In this document: one piece after another, positions 6,617 through 14,235 of the stretch | Numbering within the stretch: the stretch's first letter is position 1 | How the letters are laid out: every line of letters begins with the position of its first letter | Assembly (NCBI GenBank): GCA_964512145.1 | Contig: CAZEIM010000058.1 | Span: 1-14,235, forward strand | Length of the DNA stretch: 14,235 bases | DNA from: CAYOHR01 sp964512145 | Lineage (GTDB): Bacteria > Bacteroidota > Bacteroidia > Flavobacteriales_G > JALEGO01 | Reading direction: 5' to 3' | Translations under genes and position numbers: made by a program | Notes under the pieces: generated by a model | Database searches by the model: none | Told to the model about the DNA's origin: nothing | The model's input: only the letters and a program-made list of their open reading frames with translations

Positions 6617-7198
6617 ATGAAGAACATAACGAATTCTTTATTATTTCATATATCTAAGCTCTTAAGATTTTTTTTTAAACCAAGGGTTTTCCCACTTAAA
6701 AAAAATTTCCAAGGAAAAAGAATTTTAAACTGTTCTATTGGAAATACAACCTTTATCGATTATCCACAAAAGTTGATATTACATGATGGAGTTTACATAG
6801 GGCATCACAATTTTATTGAAGCTAGCAATTGTATTGAGATATGTGAAGGTTGTCAGATTACAGATTTTGTTAGCATTACTACACATTCGAGTCATATTTC
6901 TATAAGATTATACGGTTCCGAATACAATAATTTTAATAATCATAAAGGATATATTACCGGAAGTGTTAAAATAGAGAAATTTACTTTTATAGGCCCTCAT
7001 TCGGTTATCATGCCAGGAACCCAAATTGGAAAAGGATCTATTGTTGCTGCTTATAGTTACGTAAAAGGTAATTTCCCCGATTTTTCAATTATTAAAGGAA
7101 ATCCTGCCAAAGTAGTTGGCGATACCAGAAATATTGATAAACAGTACCTTGATCAAAATGATGAATTAAAAAAAATTTATTCTTCTTGGGCAGATTAA
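6617..7198 (+). CDS. Hexapeptide-repeat acyltransferase (WbbJ-like O-acetyltransferase)
   Basis: 193 residues with a left-handed beta-helix built of hexapeptide repeats (about 38-165), such as LILHDGVYIGHHNFIEAS, CIEICEGCQITDFVSI and FTFIGPHSVIMPGTQIGKGSIV, ending in the diagnostic GNPAKVVG (161-168). Such enzymes use acetyl-CoA (sometimes other acyl-CoA) to acylate a sugar in surface polysaccharides. The histidines in TTHSSH (88-93) are plausible catalytic residues. There is a short insertion (about 97-112) between repeats, common in this subfamily as a loop over the active site. No membrane segment. Placement just after wzx and 10 bases before a glycosyltransferase gene argues for modification of the repeat unit made by this operon. 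The acceptor sugar is unknown. Confidence 0.88.
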   Translation: MKNITNSLLFHISKLLRFFFKPRVFPLKKNFQGKRILNCSIGNTTFIDYPQKLILHDGVYIGHHNFIEASNCIEICEGCQITDFVSITTHSSHISIRLYGSEYNNFNNHKGYITGSVKIEKFTFIGPHSVIMPGTQIGKGSIVAAYSYVKGNFPDFSIIKGNPAKVVGDTRNIDKQYLDQNDELKKIYSSWAD

Positions 7199-7208
7199 TA
7201 GTTATTAT

Positions 7209-8249
7209 ATGAATAAAAAGAAATTACTATTAGTTGGGAGTGGGAGTGTTCATTTGTTAAATTATTGTTCTCTTATTGAGGATTATTTCCAAAACATATG
7301 TATAATAACTAATAATAACAATTATAAATTTAATGATTTTGAAGTAATAATCGAAAATTTTGGATTGAAGAATCCTTTTAATATTATTAAAACAATTTTA
7401 GCCATTCGTCGAAAAATTGACCAATTCAAACCTGATATAATTCATATACACCAAGCAAATTCATTTTCTTTTCTGACACTAATAGCAGCTTTTGGGACTA
7501 AGATACCAACTGTTGTAACTGCTTGGGGAGATGATGTTTTGGTTAATCCTTATAAAAATATTTTTTTGAAGTTAATTACAAAATTTTGCCTTAAAAGAGC
7601 AGATGCAATCACCTCTGACTCATTATATATGACTTCGCAAATAAGAAAATTAATAGAATTAGGCGATAAACAGCTTATTACTGTGAATTTTGGAGTTAAT
7701 ATTCCTAATAATTTAACCACAAAGGAAAACATTATATATTCAAATCGGCTTCACTTTAATTTCTATAGAATAGATAAAATTATTTTGGCATTCGATAAAT
7801 TATACAAAACCAATTCAAATTGGAAACTTATAATTGCAGGATCGGGCAATGAAACAAAAAAGTTAATTAAACTTACCGAGTCTTTACAATGTGCTGATGC
7901 TATAAAATTTGTGGGATGGGTTGGAAAAGACGAAAATAATTTGTATTATTCAAAGGCACGATTTTTTGTTTCAATTCCTACTACTGATGCTACTTCTGTT
8001 AGTTTACTAGAGTCAATGTCGTACAATTGTATACCAATAGTATCAAACATTCCTGCTAATACTGAGTGGGTTCTGGATACTGTTAATGGAATAGTGGTTG
8101 ATAATACTGAAGATGATTTTTTTTCAACTGCCTTATTGCTTGACGAAAAAATTTGCAATGAAATTAATAAAAATCTCATTATTAACAAAGCTTCTAAATC
8201 AAATAGTAAAGATAAATTCGTCAAATTATACAACCAACTTTTAAAATAA
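7209..8249 (+). CDS. GT4-family glycosyltransferase
   Basis: 346-residue GT-B fold enzyme of family GT4. The N-terminal acceptor half contains DIIHIHQAN (76-84) and TAWGDDV (104-110). The C-terminal donor half has WKLIIAGSGNE (205-215), FVGWVG (234-239) and the donor-site element TTDATSVSLLESM (258-270), then IPIVSNIPANTEW. The usual EX7E pair reads D260 x7 E268, a substitution I recall from related members with the ATSVSLLE signature. It probably transfers one sugar from a nucleotide sugar to the lipid-linked intermediate at the cytoplasmic face of the membrane. Donor and linkage cannot be told. The next gene starts 5 bases after its stop. Confidence 0.9.
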   Translation: MNKKKLLLVGSGSVHLLNYCSLIEDYFQNICIITNNNNYKFNDFEVIIENFGLKNPFNIIKTILAIRRKIDQFKPDIIHIHQANSFSFLTLIAAFGTKIPTVVTAWGDDVLVNPYKNIFLKLITKFCLKRADAITSDSLYMTSQIRKLIELGDKQLITVNFGVNIPNNLTTKENIIYSNRLHFNFYRIDKIILAFDKLYKTNSNWKLIIAGSGNETKKLIKLTESLQCADAIKFVGWVGKDENNLYYSKARFFVSIPTTDATSVSLLESMSYNCIPIVSNIPANTEWVLDTVNGIVVDNTEDDFFSTALLLDEKICNEINKNLIINKASKSNSKDKFVKLYNQLLK

Positions 8250-8254
8250 ACAAA

Positions 8255-10060
8255 ATGTGCGGTATTTCAGGAATAATTAGTAAAAAAGGTTTAAAAATAT
8301 CGAAATATGAAATTTCTGAAATTACTGATGCTATTGTTCACAGAGGTCCTGACTCATATGGGTATTATTTTGACAGGAATTTAGCTCTTGGGCATCGTCG
8401 TCTTTCCATTATTGATTTGAATGAAAATGCTAATCAACCTTTTGTTTACAATCAAAATTATATTTTAGTTTACAATGGTGAAATTTATAATTTCAAAGAA
8501 ATTAAAAGTGTTCTTATTAAAAAGGGATATTTTTTTAAAACTAATTCTGATACAGAAGTAATTATAGCCTCATATATAGAATGGGGTAGCGAATGCTTAA
8601 CTAAGTTTAATGGAATGTGGTCCTTTGCACTTTATGATAAAACAAAGGAAATTCTTTTTTGTGCAAGAGATCGTTTTGGAGTTAAACCTTTTTATTTTTA
8701 CGACTTTGGAGATAAGTGGGTTTTTGGATCAGAAATTAATCAAATTTTAAAAGCTGGGTTAATTCCGAAAGTCAATTATAAGATTTTAGCAGATTATATT
8801 GTTTTAGGAATAGAAGAACATAATAGCAGTTGTTTTTTCGAAGGGGTTTTTAAACTTGATGCATCTCATTTTTTAATCTATGACTTAAATTCAAATAAAA
8901 TTACTACTAAAAGGTATTACTATCTTGAGGAAAATAATGAGTATAAAAACTTAAATGAAACTGATGCAATAAAAAAATTCATCGAACTATTTGATAATTC
9001 GGTAAATTTGAGGCTTATTTCAGATGTTAAAGTTGGTACTTGTTTAAGTGGTGGTCTAGACAGCTCTTATATTGCTTCAATAGCTTCGAATATTTATAAT
9101 AAAAAAAATCATGATAGGTTTGTTGCTTTAACTGCTAAATCGACCGATAAAAACAATGATGAAACAAAGTTTGCAGAAGTAGTATCGAATGCAAAATGGC
9201 TTGATTGGAAGGTTGTAACACCTTCTTATGACGATTTTCTAAAAAGCATTTACGAGGTTATTAAAGTTCAACAAGAACCTTTCGGTAGTCCTTCAATATT
9301 CATGCAGTTTTTTATAATGATGGAAGCTTCAAAATTGGGTTGCAAAGTAATGTTAGATGGGCAGGGGGGAGATGAAACTCTTTTAGGTTACGAAAGATAT
9401 TACCCGGCTTATTTAAATGGATTATCAACATTTAATAAGTTAATAGCTATTAGTGACGCTTCTAATAACTCCAGATTATCAAAAACTTCATTGTTGCAAT
9501 ATATGTTTTACTTTAAAAATTCTAAAATAAGAGAATATTTAACTAAAAAAAAGTTTACTTTTATTGACAAAGAATTTACTTTACTTGCCGATTTTAATAT
9601 ATTTAAAACAATTGCCAATTCATATAATAATCCCTTTGAACTTCAAAAACTCGAAATAACAAGAACTCAACTTCCTCACTTGTTAAAATATGAAGATAGA
9701 AACTCAATGTATCATGCCGTAGAAGCAAGACTTCCATTTCTTGATTATCGCTTGGTTGAGTTTGCATTAAGTTTACCTATAGAATTAAAAATCAATAATG
9801 GGTGGACAAAATACATACTTCGTAAAGCAGTTGAATTTGAGCTACCTAATAATATAGCATGGCGGAAAAATAAATTTGGTTTTGAAGCACCTGAAAACAA
9901 ATGGCTTGCAAATCGAAAGTTATTGACTAAAGAAATATTATCGTCTCAAATTTTATCGCCTTTGATTCATGGAAACTTAAATAATATAAACAATAGGATT
10001 TTTTGGCGTTTATTTAATGTAGCAATTTGGGAGAAAATTTATAATGTCAGAAAAAATTAA
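8255..10060 (+). CDS. asnB: Asparagine-synthetase-type (glutamine-hydrolysing) amidotransferase
   Basis: 601 residues with the full AsnB layout. The class II glutaminase domain (1 to about 200) starts MCGISG, with Cys2 as nucleophile after removal of Met, and has R49, YNGEIYN (73-79), D99 in SDT, and RDRFGVKPFYF. The synthetase domain (about 210-590) has the ATP PP-loop SGGLDSS (265-271) and DGQGGDE (368-374), then EARLPFLDYRLVEFALSLP and FGFEAPENKWL. All key residues are present. True AsnB makes asparagine from aspartate, but copies inside O-antigen or capsule operons (WbpS-like) are thought to amidate uronic acids or other sugar carboxylates. The position between glycosyltransferase genes favours the second role; this is inference. 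The ATG lies 5 bases after the previous stop, and the 3' end overlaps the next gene by 17 bases. Confidence 0.93.
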   Translation: MCGISGIISKKGLKISKYEISEITDAIVHRGPDSYGYYFDRNLALGHRRLSIIDLNENANQPFVYNQNYILVYNGEIYNFKEIKSVLIKKGYFFKTNSDTEVIIASYIEWGSECLTKFNGMWSFALYDKTKEILFCARDRFGVKPFYFYDFGDKWVFGSEINQILKAGLIPKVNYKILADYIVLGIEEHNSSCFFEGVFKLDASHFLIYDLNSNKITTKRYYYLEENNEYKNLNETDAIKKFIELFDNSVNLRLISDVKVGTCLSGGLDSSYIASIASNIYNKKNHDRFVALTAKSTDKNNDETKFAEVVSNAKWLDWKVVTPSYDDFLKSIYEVIKVQQEPFGSPSIFMQFFIMMEASKLGCKVMLDGQGGDETLLGYERYYPAYLNGLSTFNKLIAISDASNNSRLSKTSLLQYMFYFKNSKIREYLTKKKFTFIDKEFTLLADFNIFKTIANSYNNPFELQKLEITRTQLPHLLKYEDRNSMYHAVEARLPFLDYRLVEFALSLPIELKINNGWTKYILRKAVEFELPNNIAWRKNKFGFEAPENKWLANRKLLTKEILSSQILSPLIHGNLNNINNRIFWRLFNVAIWEKIYNVRKN

Positions 10061-11159
10061 AGTTTGTCACTTCACTTCAGTTCACCCTGAAAAAGATATA
10101 CGAATCTTTTTCAAAGAGTGTATTTCTCTATCTAATTCAGGTTTTGAAGTTTATCTTGTTTGTGTTGGTGAAAAAAATAAAAAAGAAAACGGCATAAATA
10201 TTATAGCAGTTAATAATAAAAAAAACAGTAGGCTAAATAGATTGTTGCGTTTACGTAAAAGAATTTTTAAAGCTGCTTTAGAAGTCGATGCTGACATATA
10301 TCATTTTCATGATCCTGAATTATTACCTTTTGGTAAAAAATTAAGGAAAAAAAATAAAATTGTGATTTATGATGCTCATGAAGATTTGCCAAGACAGATT
10401 TTAAGTAAGCATTACATACCATTATGGCTAAGAAAGACAGTATCAATTTTTGTTGAATTTATCGAAAATCACTTTGCATCAAAAGTATCGGGAATAGTTG
10501 CAGCTACTCCAATTATTGAAAAACGTTTTAAAAAAATAAATGATAATACTCTTAGTATTTGTAATTACCCTATCCTAAAGGAATTTGAAATCAACAATAA
10601 TGTATGGAGAAATAAAGAGAACGAAATTTGTTATGTAGGTAGCATTTCTAAAGTTAGAGGTGGCAATGAAATGATAGAAGCCTTATCATTTACTAACACT
10701 CGCTTGAATTTAGCAGGAAATTTTTCGCCCGATAACTATTTTAATGAACTAAGTAGCAAGAAAGGATGGGAAAAAGTAAACTATTATGGTGTAGTTAGCA
10801 GAGAAGAAATAAAAAAAATATTAGAAAAATCACTTTTGGGAATCATTTTTTTGCACCCTTTAAGAAGTTACATCGATTCATTACCTATAAAACTTTTTGA
10901 GTATATGGCTGCCGGTTTACCAGTATTAGCTTCTGATTTTCAACTCTGGCGTGAAATTATAGAAGAAGGACCGTGTGGCATTTGCATAAATCCATTTAAT
11001 AATGCTGAAATAACTAATGCAATAAACAAAATTATATCCGACAAAGAATATGCTGAGTTTTTAGGTAAAAATGGAAGAGAATTAATCGAAAAAAAATATA
11101 ATTGGGAAAATGAACAATTAAAATTAATCTCATTTTATAAAGAACTATTACCCTCATGA
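10044..11159 (+). CDS. GT4-family glycosyltransferase (second)
   Basis: 371 residues, GT-B fold. The N-terminal half shows KVCHFTSVHPEKDIRIF (6-22), DADIYHFHDPELLPFG (82-97) and YDAHEDLP (109-116), a combination typical of a Bacteroidota polysaccharide-cluster GT4 subgroup. The C-terminal half has ICYVGSISKVRGG (195-207) and LPIKLFEYMAAGLPVLAS (280-297), the nucleotide-sugar site. As in the first GT4, the EX7E motif begins with aspartate (D278 x7 E286). Its start lies inside asnB (17-base overlap), and its stop overlaps the next start, so translation is probably coupled. It likely adds one sugar to the lipid-linked repeat unit; donor not known. Confidence 0.9.
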   Translation: MSEKIKVCHFTSVHPEKDIRIFFKECISLSNSGFEVYLVCVGEKNKKENGINIIAVNNKKNSRLNRLLRLRKRIFKAALEVDADIYHFHDPELLPFGKKLRKKNKIVIYDAHEDLPRQILSKHYIPLWLRKTVSIFVEFIENHFASKVSGIVAATPIIEKRFKKINDNTLSICNYPILKEFEINNNVWRNKENEICYVGSISKVRGGNEMIEALSFTNTRLNLAGNFSPDNYFNELSSKKGWEKVNYYGVVSREEIKKILEKSLLGIIFLHPLRSYIDSLPIKLFEYMAAGLPVLASDFQLWREIIEEGPCGICINPFNNAEITNAINKIISDKEYAEFLGKNGRELIEKKYNWENEQLKLISFYKELLPS

Positions 11160-12181
11160 GTGAAAACAGGAAAATGATTTCTATTGTAATACCATCAAGA
11201 AACGAAGAAAAGTATATTGGTGCTTGTTTGCAATCGATAGTAGATTTAAATTTTAATTTAAACTTACTAACTGTATTTGTTTGTGATGGGTTAAGTACCG
11301 ATAAAACTCTTGAAATAATTTATGAATATTCTAGTAAATACAGTTTTATTCATTACATAGAAAACTCTAAAAAAACTACTCCTCATGCTTTAAACATAGG
11401 AATAAAGCACTCTCAAGATTTTGAGTATATAATGATATTAGGTGCTCATTCAAAATTAACAACTAATTATTTGAATTATATATTTTCAATTTTTGAACAA
11501 AATCCTGATGTTCATTGTGTTGGAGGCTTTTTAAACAATATTTATGAAAGCAAAATTTCTGAATATATAGGTAAAGTGATGTCATCACCTGTAGGGGTTG
11601 GTAATGCTTATTTTAGAACGGGTATAAAAAGTGGTTATGTTGATACTGTGGCTTTTGGTGTATATAAAAAAGAAGTTTTTGATAAAATTGGCATGTTTGA
11701 CGAAGAGTTAGTGCGTAATCAAGATGATGAATTCAACTACAGAATGATTAAAAACAATTTAAAAATATATCTTAATACTGATTGTATAATAAATTATTAT
11801 GTAAGATCTTCATTCAGCAAATTATTCAGGCAATATTATCAATACGGTTTATGGAAGGTTTACGTAAATTTAAAGCATCACACAGTAACTACTATTCGCC
11901 AAACTATTCCTTTCATATTTGTTCTATATATATTAGTTATTTTATTACATTTTTTAATTTTTTATAAACTTAATTTTTACCTAGTTTCACCATTAATTGC
12001 TTATTTTATTTTAATTTTATCTACAACTATTCATTTGAGTAGAAATCTTAAAAGTTTTTCAGGAATTTTCATTAGTTTTGTTCTAATTCATATTGGATAT
12101 GGCTTTGGTTATTTGAATGGAATTATAAAATTTTTAATTCTCAGAAATAAAATTAAAAACGACGAATCATTAACCAGATAG
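11156..12181 (+). CDS. GT2-family glycosyltransferase, ExoA-like, with C-terminal membrane region
   Basis: 341 residues. The GT-A domain (about 7-230) opens with ISIVIPSRNEEKYI (8-21), then VCDGLSTDKT (42-51), and includes NQDDEFNYR (188-196), the probable catalytic-base region, and FRQYYQYG (224-231). At the place of the metal-binding DXD the sequence is LGAHS (95-99); succinoglycan ExoA-like enzymes have a histidine-containing variant there, so I compare it with that group. Three or four hydrophobic helices follow (about 250-330), anchoring the enzyme to the inner membrane. It starts with an ATGA overlap with the previous gene. Expected job: sugar transfer to the lipid-linked repeat unit. 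Donor unknown. Confidence 0.9.
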   Translation: MSENRKMISIVIPSRNEEKYIGACLQSIVDLNFNLNLLTVFVCDGLSTDKTLEIIYEYSSKYSFIHYIENSKKTTPHALNIGIKHSQDFEYIMILGAHSKLTTNYLNYIFSIFEQNPDVHCVGGFLNNIYESKISEYIGKVMSSPVGVGNAYFRTGIKSGYVDTVAFGVYKKEVFDKIGMFDEELVRNQDDEFNYRMIKNNLKIYLNTDCIINYYVRSSFSKLFRQYYQYGLWKVYVNLKHHTVTTIRQTIPFIFVLYILVILLHFLIFYKLNFYLVSPLIAYFILILSTTIHLSRNLKSFSGIFISFVLIHIGYGFGYLNGIIKFLILRNKIKNDESLTR

Positions 12182-12188
12182 AATAAAG

Positions 12189-13460
12189 ATGCTTGCGTAC
12201 TGTAATAAGATAGATATTAACAAACTTAAGTTTTATTTATTGATAGCAATTTTTTTTGTTTTGCCACTCAATAAAGTATTAACAACTTGGAACTTGATTT
12301 TATACACATTATTTTCTATTCCTAACATAATTGCTTTGTTAAAAGGTAAATTATCAGGATATAGCAATGTAAAAGTACTTTACTTCGGTATTTTATATTT
12401 TTTGTATGTAATTGGTTTAGTAAATACTAAAAATTTTACCTATGCTTTTTTCGATTTAGAAGTTAAGTTTTCACTCATTTTTTTACCTTTTCTTTTTTAT
12501 ATAACAGAAAAGCAGCAATTTAATATAAATTTAGTACATAAATATCTAATATCTTTTATATATGGATTGGTATTAAATATAACTGTTTGTTTAGTTGTAG
12601 CTTTTTATAATTATTTTATATTAAACCAAACTATATATGTTTTTTTCTACAGTTTGTTGAGTTATTTTTTTCATCCATCTTATTTATCGATGTATCTGAA
12701 TTTTGGAATTATAACATTATTATATCTATATGAAAATAAAGTAAATAACAGAATATTTAATCCCAAAATTGCTCTAATTATTATATTTATTTTTACAATT
12801 TTCATTTTTCTTTTAAGCTCAAAAGCTGGAATAATAAGCCTTGCAATTATTTACATTTTGTTATTTATTTATTTGTTGTTTGTGAAAAAAAGGTACTTAA
12901 TCGGAATCATATTTATTGTTTCTTTTATGCTTTTTGTTTCTATAATTCTGAACTTGTTTCCTTCTGTAAAAAGCAGAATTGAAAATGCACTAAAAGTATT
13001 TACTAGTAAAAACAATTCTACTTTAGTTGATGGAGAGAGTAATTCCGACAGAATTTTTATTTGGAAAATTTCAACTAAGATATTAAAAGAGAATTTTTTA
13101 TTTGGCGTTGGTACTGGTGATGTTAAGGATGCTTTACTTGAAAAGTACAGAGAAAAAGGTTTGGTACATGCCTACGATCAAAAATTGAACGCTCATAATC
13201 AATTTTTGCAGAGTTTTATTTCCATTGGCTTATTTGGATTTATTGCACTTCTTTTTTGTTTGCTAATTCCCTTATATTTTGCAATTGTCAATAGAAATTA
13301 TTTATATGGTTTATTTCTGATTTTAATAATTTTAAATATTTCTGTAGAATCAATGTTTGAAAACCAGGCAGGTGTTGTATTTTATGCTTTTATAAATTCA
13401 TTTTTATTTGTAGCTTCTAAAAATCTTTATAAGAAAAAAAATATTGATGCAAATGCTTAA
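12189..13460 (+). CDS. O-antigen polymerase/ligase family membrane protein (Wzy-like)
   Basis: 423 residues, almost wholly hydrophobic, with about ten to eleven membrane helices and one larger polar loop (about 258-340). That loop ends with NAHNQFLQSFISIGLFG (334-350), the signature of the Wzy_C/O-antigen ligase family; the histidine in it is functionally important in the family. The loop also has SDRIFIWKISTKIL and FLFGVGTGD, both common family elements. In a wzx-containing operon the natural role is the polymerase that joins flipped repeat units on the periplasmic face, although WaaL ligases share the same fold and cannot be excluded by eye. Such proteins vary strongly, so naming it wzy rests on context. 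The gene follows GT2 after 7 bases and overlaps aroQ. Confidence 0.85.
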   Translation: MLAYCNKIDINKLKFYLLIAIFFVLPLNKVLTTWNLILYTLFSIPNIIALLKGKLSGYSNVKVLYFGILYFLYVIGLVNTKNFTYAFFDLEVKFSLIFLPFLFYITEKQQFNINLVHKYLISFIYGLVLNITVCLVVAFYNYFILNQTIYVFFYSLLSYFFHPSYLSMYLNFGIITLLYLYENKVNNRIFNPKIALIIIFIFTIFIFLLSSKAGIISLAIIYILLFIYLLFVKKRYLIGIIFIVSFMLFVSIILNLFPSVKSRIENALKVFTSKNNSTLVDGESNSDRIFIWKISTKILKENFLFGVGTGDVKDALLEKYREKGLVHAYDQKLNAHNQFLQSFISIGLFGFIALLFCLLIPLYFAIVNRNYLYGLFLILIILNISVESMFENQAGVVFYAFINSFLFVASKNLYKKKNIDANA

Positions 13461-13896
13461 GTTAATTATTATAAACGGCCCTAATCTTAATTTAATCGGT
13501 AAAAGAGAGCCTTCTGTTTATGGTAATATTTCATTTAATGATTACTTCAAACATTTAAAAGATTATTTTTCAAATACTGCTGAGTTAACTTTATTTCAGA
13601 GCAATATTGAAGGCGAATTGATTGATATGGTTCAAAAATCTGAAAAAGAATTCAACGGAATAGTTTTAAATGCAGGAGGCTATTCGCATACTTCTGTGGC
13701 GATTGCCGATAGTATAGCTGCAATAAAAATTCCCGTAATTGAAGTTCATATTTCAAATCTTTTATCCAGAGAACCTTATCGTCATATTTCGCTTATTGGG
13801 AAAAATTGTGCCGGTTCTATTATGGGATTCGGATTAGAAGGTTATAAACTTGCTATTCAAAGTTTTGTAAATAGAAAAGAAAACTCTAATTTGTAA
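13453..13896 (+). CDS. aroQ: Type II 3-dehydroquinate dehydratase
   Basis: Small dodecameric cytoplasmic enzyme of the shikimate pathway that dehydrates 3-dehydroquinate to 3-dehydroshikimate. The 147-residue reading has the family signature INGPNLNLIGKREPSVYG (7-24) with Arg18 and the catalytic Tyr23, LNAGGYSHTSVAI (72-84) with substrate-binding Asn and His, EVHISN (97-102) with the catalytic His99, and Arg110. The start is ambiguous: ATG 13453 gives the expected short N-terminus MLKLIIING; ATG 13447 and TTG 13444 are in frame upstream. With 13453 it overlaps wzy by 8 bases, so it is probably read from the polysaccharide transcript unless a promoter lies inside wzy. Its 3' end overlaps the convergent glycosyltransferase by 11 bases. 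Confidence 0.95.
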   Translation: MLKLIIINGPNLNLIGKREPSVYGNISFNDYFKHLKDYFSNTAELTLFQSNIEGELIDMVQKSEKEFNGIVLNAGGYSHTSVAIADSIAAIKIPVIEVHISNLLSREPYRHISLIGKNCAGSIMGFGLEGYKLAIQSFVNRKENSNL

Positions 13897-14235
13897 AATC
13901 TTTCTTGCTGAGTTGATTAAATTTTGATTTTCTTAAAACATAATAATCCCATACAATACTTCTTTTGTAAACACCTTTTACTTTTAAATGCGGATTTTTT
14001 TGTCGTTTTTTTAATGTTTTACAAATTGAAAAATAAAAACTAAAATGAGCTTTAGTAACTGCAAAAAAATCTTTAAAACCACCTTCAGTTAAAAATTTAA
14101 TAGCAGCTATATAATCGAGAATTATTCTTACTGGAAAAACAATAAATAATCTTTTTGTAGGCAAATTTTTTAATAGCAGATAAAAATTATTCCTGAAGTT
14201 AAACTAGTCTTTGAAGAAAAATGGGAAAAATTTAA
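13886..14235 (-). CDS. GT2 glycosyltransferase, C-terminal fragment with apparent frameshift
   Basis: The minus strand encodes the C-terminal part of a Bacteroidota GT2 glycosyltransferase. Reading from 14203: FNFRNNFYLLLKNLPTKR, then a hydrophobic stretch and IAAIKFLTEGGFKDFFAV with KAHFSFY, which match the membrane-associated tail usual in this family (NFRNN...LLLKNLP...IRFLLxGK...FxAIxKAH). In this frame a TAG stands at 14206-14204. One frame over, the upstream bases give KTS, the expected lead-in to FNFRNN, so restoring one T in the T-run at 14201-14203 would join them. The gene therefore continues beyond the right edge with either a sequencing error or a real frameshift. The TTG at 14164 is not the true start. 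Convergent with aroQ. Confidence 0.75.

Overview
This AT-rich window most likely comes from the chromosome of a Bacteroidota bacterium (draft genome or metagenome bin; there is a 10-base N gap at 6004-6013). Four things point that way. The best promoters fit the Bacteroidota pattern TTTG / TAnnTTTG. Start codons lack Shine-Dalgarno sequences. Ribosomal protein L28 is of the zinc-free type and follows cinA. The polysaccharide genes resemble Bacteroidota families. No tRNA, rRNA, IS element or CRISPR array was seen.

Left block (1-4643), household genes. The C-terminal tail of an unidentified membrane protein (2-88) converges on a nucleoside phosphorylase (78-950, minus). Divergent from it are a double-domain universal stress protein and cinA, 11 bases apart. 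Next come rpmB with its own near-consensus promoter and a strong terminator, and a membrane-anchored SRPBCC plus GyrI-like protein.

Centre (4644-5300), no protein gene. The minus strand carries what looks like a complete transcription unit for a structured RNA of about 325 nt: a near-perfect promoter (4977-5008), several stem-loops, no ATG until the last hairpin, and an intrinsic terminator (4642-4686). I could not match it to RNase P RNA, tmRNA, 6S or SRP RNA; it is the best candidate here for something undescribed. The remaining 290 bases are the AT-rich upstream region of the next operon, with two perfect 18-bp palindromes.

Right block (5301-13896), a tight co-directional surface-polysaccharide operon: flippase Wzx (split only by the assembly gap), hexapeptide acyltransferase, GT4 glycosyltransferase, asparagine-synthetase-like amidotransferase, second GT4, ExoA-like GT2 with membrane tail, Wzy-type polymerase/ligase, and the shikimate gene aroQ overlapping the end of wzy. 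The likely logic: the glycosyltransferases build a lipid-linked repeat unit, the acyl- and amidotransferase decorate it or its precursor sugars, Wzx flips it and Wzy polymerises it. No initiating sugar-phosphate transferase, chain-length regulator or export porin lies in the window. At the right edge, on the minus strand, is the C-terminus of another GT2 glycosyltransferase with an apparent one-base frameshift.
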